From NCBI GenBank assembly GCA_030641225.1, contig DAOWHW010000032.1, positions 1 to 38,691 on the forward strand: a stretch of 38,691 bases of DNA, given 5' to 3'. Origin of the DNA: an archaeon (GTDB lineage: Archaea > Nanobdellota > Nanobdellia > Pacearchaeales > UBA284). Both the position numbers and the translations under genes were made by a program. The notes beneath the pieces are model-generated. The model saw only the letters and a program-made list of their open reading frames with translations. It did not search any database and was not told the origin of the DNA. Shown here piece after piece: positions 29,582-37,669 of the stretch (position 1 is the first letter of the stretch; each line of letters opens with the position of its first letter).

Positions 29582-31987
29582 TTATCTTCTTATACTTGGT
29601 GGTCTTTGAAACCTTTTTTCATAACCTTCTGTTGCTTCTTTGAGAAATTCCTGCATTTCTCTTCTTGGTTTTCTTCTTAATATTATTACTAATAGTATTA
29701 ATAAAATTATTATTATAAAAACAATTACGAGTCCAATTATTCTTCCTTTTGCAGATTTTTTCTTACAAGCAGTATCTGGAATACAGCAATAATAAGTATC
29801 CTTTGCACTTGTTATTATGCCTTCATTTTCATCACAAAATTCATTTTCCTCTTCACATTTTTTTCCACCCATTTCTGCACAGGTTTTTTCTTCTGTACTT
29901 GGTATTCCAGAAATATCTAGTGTTAATGGCAGATTTGTTGTTATTTTTTCTGAGCCATATTTTGCATTAGCAATAATTTCTCCCTCATAAATTTTGGCTG
30001 TTGTTGGTAAAAGATGTATGGTTATTGTTTCTTTTTCTCCTCTTTCAAGTTTTCCTATAAAACTTGGCTCAATTTTTTCAACTAAGCCTATAAGAGTTGA
30101 GCTGTATGTTATTGAAATATCTTCAAGATCTTTATCAAGTCTATTTTCAAGCCTAATTGTTATTGTAAAACGACCTTCTGCTAGGTCTGCAGTTGTATTT
30201 ATTTTCTTCTCAATAAATCTAAATCTCTGTTTTATGAGACTATCATTTAATTCTGTTGTTTTATTTTCCCATTCTTGTGTTGTATCATTAATAATCTCTT
30301 TCTGCTTAGATTCATTTATTTCTTTTTCACTTGAGCCCATACCACCTTGTCTTCCTTCACTGCTAGATTTTTCTGTAAAAATTAAGACAGGAATATAATA
30401 ATCATAATTTTCTTGAGAATTTTTTGATTTATAATTTAAGTAAAGATTTTCAAAAATAGTTTTTCCATCTATTGTTGTTATTCTAGGAAGATTAAATTGG
30501 ACATTCTTTATACTATCTATAGATAAATTTACACTGGATGTAGTGTTTAATAATTCTGTATCTATGATTATGTTTGTTGTTCCCCTATTTAGCAAAATTA
30601 AATCAAAAGTTCCTTGACTTTTTACTTTAATAATTCCTGGCCAGAAAGCTAGGAGTGGTTCTATATTTTTATTCTGAAAAGCGAATGTAAGTATAAAAGC
30701 CTCTTCACTAAGAGTTAGAATTTCCTTGTTAAGAAGCCACTCTTCTGCTTTTTGTAGTGCTTCTGACGTAGAATAATTATAAGATGGAGAATTTTTTAAA
30801 GCGAGAATTGCAAGACTTGTTGTTTTAATATCTGGTCCGTAATTTTCAATATTTTTGGGCCACCAACCACTAGAGGATTGAGAGTCTAAAATCTGGGTTA
30901 GTATTTCAGCTTCTTTTGTCAAATAATAATTTACTATTTTTTCTTCTACAGTCAGAGTATTTTGATTTAGCCAATAAATTGCAGCATTATGTGCAGTATT
31001 GTTCTTGTCTAGTTTGTTTGTCATTGCAAGACTAAGTAAAGCATAAAGAGTAGATTCCATTTCACATCCATTTCTTAATCCAGAACCCCAACATCCTGAA
31101 TTTTCTAAATTAAAAAGTAGATATGTTCCTGTTCCCTGACTTTCAAATTCTTTAGTGAGATATTTATAATTAAAAATGAGTTTTCCATCTACTTCTTTTT
31201 CACAATTAATGACTATATCTATTTGGTCATTAGTTATATTGCTAAGATCCAGATTAATTGTATTTACTCCAGAAGATAAATTGATTTGTATTGTTCCATC
31301 ATTTTTTGTAATGCTACACTGCTGACTTTCACCAGATATTATTTCTAAGTTCCATTCTCCCTTAACATAATTTTGAGATGCTTCAATATAATCTTGCATT
31401 TTTTGTCTGATTAGGCTATCTTTAAATGATATTAGTGTTAATGAGTTATGTTTAGTATTACACCTACCACCAAAACAAGAATCACTCCTACCTAGATATG
31501 CTATAAGAGCTTCATCATAGAAAATATGAGACATGGCAGCTGCCGAAAGCATATGTTCTTCTAAAGTTAGAGAGAGCCACTTATCTTCAACTTTTGGTCT
31601 TAAGTTTTCATAAAGTGAAGCCTTTGTTTTTTTAATTTTTACTGGGAGAGTTATTGTATGCCATTTTCCGTCCTGGCAAACTCCCTTCATCCTAAAAAAA
31701 TAATTTCCTGGTTCATTAGGCAAGTCAAACCATATAAAATATTTTGTTTCTGTAATTTTTGAAATAAAAAAATTGACAGGCAGTCTTGATGATGCTCTAT
31801 AAAAACCAACATCATTTAGAAGAATATCTCTTATCAAATCAGCATTCACTTCAATTTGAACAGTTTCTTTTGGTAAATATTCTGTTTTTGCAATTCCTAA
31901 ATCAATGCACTTTTCAGCCCTTACATTAGTTATGGCAAGTAAAAATACTAAGATTAAGACTAAAAATAAATATTTCTTTTGCCTCAT
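29582..31987 (-). CDS. Large exported protein with toroid-like repeats and C-terminal anchor (A)
   Basis: 801 residues. Signal peptide to about residue 24. An N-terminal beta domain is followed by KWLSLTLEEHMLSAA (136-150) and SGCWGSGLRNGCEME (297-311). Helical repeats then resemble the terpenoid-cyclase/alpha-macroglobulin toroid (LYALLSLAMTN, SSGWWPKNIENYGPDIKTTS, LAILALKNS). Further beta domains are followed by one Cys-rich unit (CAEMGGKKCEEENEFC plus YCC), a membrane helix (GLVIVFIIIILLILLVIILR) and a short basic tail. It is paralogous to the next gene (KW-L-x-x-EH, CWGSG). No thioester motif (GCGEQ) was seen. Role unknown, perhaps surface contact or cell-wall structure. Confidence 0.75.
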   Translation of the reverse strand: MRQKKYLFLVLILVFLLAITNVRAEKCIDLGIAKTEYLPKETVQIEVNADLIRDILLNDVGFYRASSRLPVNFFISKITETKYFIWFDLPNEPGNYFFRMKGVCQDGKWHTITLPVKIKKTKASLYENLRPKVEDKWLSLTLEEHMLSAAAMSHIFYDEALIAYLGRSDSCFGGRCNTKHNSLTLISFKDSLIRQKMQDYIEASQNYVKGEWNLEIISGESQQCSITKNDGTIQINLSSGVNTINLDLSNITNDQIDIVINCEKEVDGKLIFNYKYLTKEFESQGTGTYLLFNLENSGCWGSGLRNGCEMESTLYALLSLAMTNKLDKNNTAHNAAIYWLNQNTLTVEEKIVNYYLTKEAEILTQILDSQSSSGWWPKNIENYGPDIKTTSLAILALKNSPSYNYSTSEALQKAEEWLLNKEILTLSEEAFILTFAFQNKNIEPLLAFWPGIIKVKSQGTFDLILLNRGTTNIIIDTELLNTTSSVNLSIDSIKNVQFNLPRITTIDGKTIFENLYLNYKSKNSQENYDYYIPVLIFTEKSSSEGRQGGMGSSEKEINESKQKEIINDTTQEWENKTTELNDSLIKQRFRFIEKKINTTADLAEGRFTITIRLENRLDKDLEDISITYSSTLIGLVEKIEPSFIGKLERGEKETITIHLLPTTAKIYEGEIIANAKYGSEKITTNLPLTLDISGIPSTEEKTCAEMGGKKCEEENEFCDENEGIITSAKDTYYCCIPDTACKKKSAKGRIIGLVIVFIIIILLILLVIILRRKPRREMQEFLKEATEGYEKRFQRPPSIRR

Positions 31988-32036
31988 TTTTTCTAAATTA
32001 AAAAGAAAAAGAGAGTTAATAAATTTTACTTATTTT

Positions 32037-34445
32037 TTATTTAGTTGTCATCTTTTTTAGTTTTTTTAGCGTCTTTGCAAGTTCTGTTTCTGTTTTTCCT
32101 TTCCTTCTTAGTGTTCTTAATGTTGGCTTAGTTATTGGTGCTCTGGGTGCAATAGGTGCTTTTGGTAAAGCTCTTGCCATTGGCCTTGCTGGTAAATGTT
32201 TTGCGCCTGGTCTTACTGGAATTGCAGTTCTTGGTCTTGTCCCTGGTCTTACTCCTGGTCTTGGTTGCATAATCATTCTTCTTTGAGTTTTTATTAATGG
32301 TCTTGGTCCTTGTCCTATTGGTCTTCTTGGTCTTATTATTGGTGTTATTCCTCCAAAAATTCCTGGTTTCTTTTTTGGCCTTTTCTTTTTGAATTTAAAG
32401 AAGTAGAATGCAATTCCCCCACCAATAACCAAAATAACTATAATAAGCCATAGCCACCAAAAACTTTTTGGTTTTTTACATTCACCATCAACACAACATC
32501 TCTTGTCCTCAGGATATTCAATAGAGTATTTTGATATTCCAGTACATTTTTCATCAATTGCACAAATCTCTCCATCTTGATTTGAACAAGATTTAAGACA
32601 TTGACCAACACAACAATTTTTAACATCTTTTGTTTCTTCTATTGTTCCATAACATTCTTCTGTAATACTACATTCTTCTCCTATTATAGAACATTCTCTA
32701 TCTTGAACACATTTTCCTGGATAAGGACAACATCTATCTTCATAAGTTGTCTGTACAAATGGAATTTCTAACCAGGTATTTTCATTAATACATATCTGGT
32801 TAAAGTCACAATTTATAGCACTTGGAATCATATCAATACAATAATCATAAACTCCTGCCTGTACACAAGAGCCTAAACAGCAGTCTCCATCTAAAGTATA
32901 AACAGTGGTTCCTGTACATTCAAAACCAACATCACATACATAACCTCCTGATTCTGTACAAGTTGCATCTTCATATTTTTTACAACAATATTCAAGAGGG
33001 TCATCACAAATTATTTCCCAAATTTCAAATTCATCCTGATCATCACACTGTATTTTACAAGTCCCGCCAGCATCACTACAACTAATATCACCTATACCTA
33101 CTAATTGACAGCACTTTAATCCAGGAGGACATATAAAAGGAACTTCAATTTCTTCTCCTAAAATGCAAGATTCATTGCATCTATAACCATAACCTTGATC
33201 TTCACAGTTTTGGCTGACTCCTACTCCAGGACAAAGATAAGGCCAATAAACCCACAACAAGAATGCAGTATCTCTCAGATCTTTACAAGCATCACTTCCT
33301 GATTCAGAACATTTCCAATATCTATAACCTCCTTGCTCTCTAAATCCAGGAGTTGTTGTAAGATAATATCTCGCTCCTCCATACTCTGAACCCAAGTTAC
33401 CTTTGCCAGTCATTCCACCAAGAGCAGTATCATAAAACTGTCCGTACTGTGTATTTTGTGTCATCCAAAAACCATAAATACTTTGATCTGCTTCAACTTT
33501 ATAGCCGTAATTTTCAATTCCTGCTAAGTAAAGGAAAGCTTCTGGGAAATATTTTGTATTTGTAGTTTCTTCTCCTTCAATAACAAGATAAGGAATAAAT
33601 CCTGAATAAGTTTCAGAATATTCTGTTTGTTTTAAAGCATAAACAGCCCAGGCTGTTCCCTCATAATCACATGCTCCTCCAGGATTTGTAAGACAATAAC
33701 TTTCTATATGGGCTTCAATAACATGACCAGAAGCTTCTTCCCAAAGCTCTGGAGAAACATGCCATTCTGGCTTGTTAGGCTTTTTGTAAAGAAAGTTAAC
33801 TCTAAATAATTTAGTATTGTCAGAGACTACACATCTAACCTTGAAAGGTTTTTCATAACAATCTTTATTTATTTTTAGCCAATATTGATCATAAATTGTA
33901 AAACAAGCAGTATTGTCCAGATTAGAAAGGGTTTTATCTTCATTTATAGTAACATTTGTTCTGCCTCCCTCATAAGTTATTTCACACTCTGCACTATAAT
34001 CTCTATCAACATCAAGTTGCATATACCAATCAATATTTTTGAAAAATTTCTTCTGTTCAAGAAGCCAATTAGTTATTTTTGTGGTATTTTCATCCAACTC
34101 ATCTAAAACAACTTTGCCAAGAGCTGTTTCTGTAACTAAACATAAAGTTTCTGATGAAGGTCTTGCTCCGCTGCCCCAACATTTTATTGATTGACCAATA
34201 TAAGCTTTGTTATTTAAGGCTGCTTTACCAGGATTAGTAAAACTAGTATCACATTTTAGGGCAAGCAAAGAAAAAATATGTTCTTTGGTATTGAGATTGT
34301 CCCATTTTCCTCGAACTTCTTTCATTAACCAATTATAAGCATCTTCAACTTTCTCATCTTCAGTTTGTTGCGCTATTGTAAGGTAAGCACTAAAAATAAA
34401 AACTAAAATTAAAATAATACAAAAAACTACACTCTTTTTTATCAT
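32037..34445 (-). CDS. Large exported protein with toroid-like repeats and Cys-rich modules (B)
   Basis: 802 residues. A signal peptide precedes KWDNLNTKEHIFSLL (47-61) and KCWGSGARPSSETL (88-101), the elements shared with protein A, then a helical repeat region with GTAWAVYALKQTEYSETYSG. Between about 400 and 660 are repeated modules of the form C-x-x-x-G-x-x-C, with CC followed by G-x-C (for example CCVGQCLKSC). After a membrane helix (LWLIIVILVIGGGIAFYFF) comes an unusual cytosolic tail of about 110 residues very rich in Arg, Pro and Lys. The tail could bind nucleic acid or acidic partners. It lies 49 bases upstream of protein A and is probably co-transcribed with it. Confidence 0.78.
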   Translation of the reverse strand: MIKKSVVFCIILILVFIFSAYLTIAQQTEDEKVEDAYNWLMKEVRGKWDNLNTKEHIFSLLALKCDTSFTNPGKAALNNKAYIGQSIKCWGSGARPSSETLCLVTETALGKVVLDELDENTTKITNWLLEQKKFFKNIDWYMQLDVDRDYSAECEITYEGGRTNVTINEDKTLSNLDNTACFTIYDQYWLKINKDCYEKPFKVRCVVSDNTKLFRVNFLYKKPNKPEWHVSPELWEEASGHVIEAHIESYCLTNPGGACDYEGTAWAVYALKQTEYSETYSGFIPYLVIEGEETTNTKYFPEAFLYLAGIENYGYKVEADQSIYGFWMTQNTQYGQFYDTALGGMTGKGNLGSEYGGARYYLTTTPGFREQGGYRYWKCSESGSDACKDLRDTAFLLWVYWPYLCPGVGVSQNCEDQGYGYRCNESCILGEEIEVPFICPPGLKCCQLVGIGDISCSDAGGTCKIQCDDQDEFEIWEIICDDPLEYCCKKYEDATCTESGGYVCDVGFECTGTTVYTLDGDCCLGSCVQAGVYDYCIDMIPSAINCDFNQICINENTWLEIPFVQTTYEDRCCPYPGKCVQDRECSIIGEECSITEECYGTIEETKDVKNCCVGQCLKSCSNQDGEICAIDEKCTGISKYSIEYPEDKRCCVDGECKKPKSFWWLWLIIVILVIGGGIAFYFFKFKKKRPKKKPGIFGGITPIIRPRRPIGQGPRPLIKTQRRMIMQPRPGVRPGTRPRTAIPVRPGAKHLPARPMARALPKAPIAPRAPITKPTLRTLRRKGKTETELAKTLKKLKKMTTK

Positions 34446-34451
34446 ATTTTG

Positions 34452-35849
34452 TTAAACTCTCACATATTTAAAATACTTTCGTTTTCCTTTTTTCTGTCTT
34501 CTTGTTTTTGTTTTTTTAGTTTTTCTTGCTTCTCTTTCTGCTCTTCCCATGATTATTGCTTTTTTTGTAACATAATTGAGAGGATTTTTTATCTTTTTAC
34601 ATAAAAAATCTGGTTGACATACACCAAGATCAAGATAATATGCTCTAAGACTGCAATTAGGTGGCAGTCTTGCTTCTTGTTTCCTGAACCATTGAAGCTG
34701 TGTAGCAATATAATTTTCTTTTAATGGTCGATAATTTTTTTTATTCCAATCCTTGATTTTTGATTCAATCTCCTCAAAATTAAGCTCAAGAGATCTAAAA
34801 AAATTAATCAGAACAAATAAAGCACGTTTTCTTCCATCATATTTCATTCCACCAAGAATTAATTTAATACAAGGAGGAAACATTTCCTCACTTAATTTGG
34901 TTATTTTAAATGTTGAAATCTTTTTCTTTTTCTCTACTATTTTTTCTCTTTCTTTCCTCGCTTCTTTTCTTGATTGCCAGTCTAGGGCCTGGATAAATAA
35001 TTCTTTTGCCTCTCCTAATTCAGGTTCAGGCATAAATGGTTTAACAAAGACACGTTCTGGTTTGGCCCAGGCTGGATGAAAAGCTTTAAGCTGTTCAGAT
35101 TTTATAACAATACTAACAAAACCTGTTTTTTCATGAAGAGAATAAGCCATTCTATAGAGATGTCTTGGTGCTATAAGAACAGCATCTATTTCTAGAATAC
35201 TAAAGGGATTAAATTTTTTTTCTCCATCAAGTAATATCTCAACAGGCTTACCACTTGCTTTTGCTATTTCCTTTATATTACTAATTTCTAAAATCCTCTT
35301 TGCTAGATCTTTTGTTATCATATTTTTAAGATATGCTGCAATCACTCTTGGTCCTTTAGGAAAAAAATCCTTTATCTCAATATTATTAATTTCAGAAGGA
35401 AAAGCTTTAAATTTGAGACCAATATGAAAACCTTTGTTTCCACTATACTTCAGTCCAAAATTTCGCACTCCATGAAAATATAATGCCTCACATAAAAGCC
35501 ATGCTGCAATTTTACTAAATTCTATAAATTTACAATCAATATCAAGAATAAGATCCCAGCCTTGCCGTAATTTATTAATTTGCTCAATACTTAATTTATT
35601 ATTAATCTCCAAGGGATTTTTCCAAATTTCTTCAGAACAATGGAAGCTGGTAGCTCCTTTGTAAGCAAGATTAGCAATATCTTGTGGATATTCAATTATA
35701 TCTGGACGCTTACCAAATGTATCAAAATAAAAAGGAATTGTTTCCTTATTTTTTGCTTGCTCAGCTAAAGCAGCTTGAACATCTTTTCTAGAATAATAGA
35801 TATAAGCTGTCTTCCTCAACCTCTTTAGTTTCTCTTTTTCAACTACCAT
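34452..35849 (-). CDS. priS: Single-chain DNA primase: PriS domain fused to PriL Fe-S domain
   Basis: Makes RNA/DNA primers. The PriS catalytic part has WDLILDIDCK (Asp103, Asp105), KYSGNKGFHIGLKF and IDAVLIAPRHLYRMAYSLHE. The C-terminal part is the iron-sulphur domain normally found in PriL: FPPCIKLILGGMKYDGRKRA, LPPNCSLRAYYLDLG, then VCQPDFLCKK, supplying four Cys ligands. The usual PriL N-terminal scaffold is missing. Nanoarchaeum equitans has a comparable single-chain primase, and this fusion supports a DPANN origin. The ATG at 35849 is preferred to the TTG one codon earlier. A TATA-like box TATTTAAATTTT about 20-30 bases upstream suggests a leaderless mRNA. It diverges from PCNA. Confidence 0.93.
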   Translation of the reverse strand: MVVEKEKLKRLRKTAYIYYSRKDVQAALAEQAKNKETIPFYFDTFGKRPDIIEYPQDIANLAYKGATSFHCSEEIWKNPLEINNKLSIEQINKLRQGWDLILDIDCKFIEFSKIAAWLLCEALYFHGVRNFGLKYSGNKGFHIGLKFKAFPSEINNIEIKDFFPKGPRVIAAYLKNMITKDLAKRILEISNIKEIAKASGKPVEILLDGEKKFNPFSILEIDAVLIAPRHLYRMAYSLHEKTGFVSIVIKSEQLKAFHPAWAKPERVFVKPFMPEPELGEAKELFIQALDWQSRKEARKEREKIVEKKKKISTFKITKLSEEMFPPCIKLILGGMKYDGRKRALFVLINFFRSLELNFEEIESKIKDWNKKNYRPLKENYIATQLQWFRKQEARLPPNCSLRAYYLDLGVCQPDFLCKKIKNPLNYVTKKAIIMGRAEREARKTKKTKTRRQKKGKRKYFKYVRV

Positions 35850-36022
35850 CAATAAAAAGAGCAGAGAAAATTTAAATAATTAGTTATGATGGAAAAGATA
35901 TTTTTAGTCTTCAAAAAATTTTAATAAATCAACTTTCTCTCCGTAGAGAACTATAAGCTAATACAATAACAATAATGTTTAAAAACTTCTGAGAAATAAG
36001 ACATTTATATTATTATGTTAAA
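35850..36022. promoter_or_regulatory. Divergent promoter region of primase and PCNA
   Basis: Minus-strand box TATTTAAATTTT (35880-35869) serves primase. Plus-strand box GTTTAAAAAC (35977-35986) lies 36 bases before the PCNA ATG, giving a short leader. The middle contains CTCTCCGTAGAG (35937-35948), a short inverted repeat (CTCT/AGAG with CCGT). No gene is seen in the gap. Confidence 0.45.
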
Positions 36023-36757
36023 ATGTTAATTAAACTTGATAATCCAAAAATTCTGAGCACGGTAATTTCCCTACTCTCAGAACTTGTTCTTGAGGTTAAA
36101 GCAAAGATTACAAAACAAGGATTTGAAATCACAGCAATTGATCCTGCTAATGTTGCTCTTGTTTCATTAAAAATTCCAACAAAAATATTCTCACAATTTG
36201 AAGTTGATAAAGATTATGAACTTGGCCTTAATTTGGAGGATTTTAAGCAAGTATTGAGAAGAGCCTCCGCTTCCTCGAGTTTGGTTATTGAAAAAAGAGA
36301 GAATATGCTCAACCTAAAGATCCAAGAAAAATCAAAAAGAGATTTCAGTCTTGCTCTCATTAATGTTGAAACTGAAGAAAAAAAGATTCCAAGTTTGAAT
36401 TTTTCAACTAAAGTGGAACTTGATTCTGGGAGTTTTGCAGAATCTATTAATGATGCTTCTATTGTAGCAGATTCTTGCTCTTTTACAGCCATAGAAAATC
36501 TTTTCCTAATTGAGGCAAAAGGCACTCTAAATTCAGCTAAAATAGAATTTAATAGTGATGAAGTAAAAATTAATGCTAAAGAAAAAACAAAAGCTAAGTA
36601 TAGCTTAGATTATTTAATGAAATTTGCAAAAGCATCAAAGCTTGCTGATAAAGTAATTGTAAATTTTTCTAATGATTATCCTGCCCGTTTTGATTTTATA
36701 AACAAAGAAGGAATCGAATTAAGTTTTATTCTAGCTCCAAGAGTAGAGGAAGAATAA
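36023..36757 (+). CDS. pcn: DNA sliding clamp PCNA
   Basis: Homotrimeric clamp for DNA polymerase and repair enzymes, 244 residues, normal length. The N-terminal domain contains VKAKITKQGFEITAIDPANV and ALVSLKIP (family A-x-D-P-A-x-V). The interdomain region and second domain contain SFAESINDASIVADSCSFTA (family I-x-D-x-x-x-V-x-D). The C-terminal end is GIELSFILAPRVEEE, matching the family L-S-F-x-L-A-P-R-x-E. It diverges from primase, grouping two replication genes. Confidence 0.96.
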   Translation: MLIKLDNPKILSTVISLLSELVLEVKAKITKQGFEITAIDPANVALVSLKIPTKIFSQFEVDKDYELGLNLEDFKQVLRRASASSSLVIEKRENMLNLKIQEKSKRDFSLALINVETEEKKIPSLNFSTKVELDSGSFAESINDASIVADSCSFTAIENLFLIEAKGTLNSAKIEFNSDEVKINAKEKTKAKYSLDYLMKFAKASKLADKVIVNFSNDYPARFDFINKEGIELSFILAPRVEEE

Positions 36758-36806
36758 AAGAAGATTAGTGAAAGAATAAAAGAAGAATAATAGAGGAGTA
36801 GAACAA

Positions 36807-36820
36807 ACTTTATAAATATC
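36807..36820 (+). promoter_or_regulatory. TATA-like box of the pilin-like gene
   Basis: ACTTTATAAATATC (about 36807-36820) lies about 17-30 bases before the ATG at 36838, which suggests a leaderless mRNA. Confidence 0.45.
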
Positions 36821-36837
36821 AAATTTATTATTAGGAT

Positions 36838-37662
36838 ATGATTAAAAGAGGAAAAAAGGGCCAGGTTACATTATTCATTATTATTGCTATTGCTGTTGTT
36901 GCAGTTGTAGCCCTTACAATTGTTTTCTGGCCACGTATTACCGGTATTTTTATGAGCCAACAAGAAGCAGAAGCTTTCTTGGCAACTCAATCTGAGTCAG
37001 TTAGAGACGCAGTTTATGACTGTACAGAATCTGTAAGCAAAGAAATTTTTGAAACAATTGGCTTACAGGCTGGCTATTATAATTGGGACCATCTTTATGC
37101 AATTGAATATGCTGGCCCAAAAATTGTGGTAATGTATAAAGATGAGAATGCTGTTAGAATGAATAAATTGCCGAGCATAGAAATGATAGCTCAAGAATAT
37201 CAAAGAGCTTTACAAGATTATGGTTATGATCAAATTGATAGCTGTTTGAATAATTTTGCAGGATTTAAGAGAAAAATGAATGTTGAGCCAGGTCAAAAGA
37301 CAATTACTGCCCAGATAAGTGATGATGATATTTTAATTGATATAGACTGGCCCATAACTATCAGTAAATCTGGAATTAGAGGAGATGCTAGCCAGACTCT
37401 TAACCAGAGAGATGTTTTGCTTCTTATTCCATTGGGTAAGGTCTGGAGAGTTGCTAATGATATTGTTAATAGCGAAGTTGAGCAAGAAGATTTTGTGAAT
37501 CAAATTGAAGAATATATTCAGTCGCATGACTTTCTGTTAAAATATATAAGTATTGGGATGCATTATCCAACATCAGAACAAAGTATTTATCTTTTAAAGA
37601 CAATCCCACATCGTTTGGGTGAAGAAGAATTTTTATTTTATTTTGCTGTGGATAGAACATAA
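36838..37662 (+). CDS. Pilin-like or membrane-anchored exported protein, 274 residues
   Basis: The N-terminus KRGKKGQVTLFIIIAIAVVA has the Lys-rich start, G-Q boundary and following hydrophobic helix of archaeal class III (prepilin-like) signals. The usual Glu at +5 is absent, so cleavage by the prepilin peptidase is only possible. The remaining 230 residues form an extracellular domain with two Cys (YDCTES and DSCLNN regions) and beta strands such as DDILIDIDWPITISKSGIRG. It is 7 bases upstream of the Cys-rich secreted protein, and both may function together on the cell surface. Confidence 0.7.
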   Translation: MIKRGKKGQVTLFIIIAIAVVAVVALTIVFWPRITGIFMSQQEAEAFLATQSESVRDAVYDCTESVSKEIFETIGLQAGYYNWDHLYAIEYAGPKIVVMYKDENAVRMNKLPSIEMIAQEYQRALQDYGYDQIDSCLNNFAGFKRKMNVEPGQKTITAQISDDDILIDIDWPITISKSGIRGDASQTLNQRDVLLLIPLGKVWRVANDIVNSEVEQEDFVNQIEEYIQSHDFLLKYISIGMHYPTSEQSIYLLKTIPHRLGEEEFLFYFAVDRT

Positions 37663-37669
37663 AAAGAAA

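Noticed and set aside
29582-31987. True alpha-2-macroglobulin
   Set aside because: Toroid-like helices are present, but no GCGEQ thioester or similar motif was seen and the length is about half the usual.
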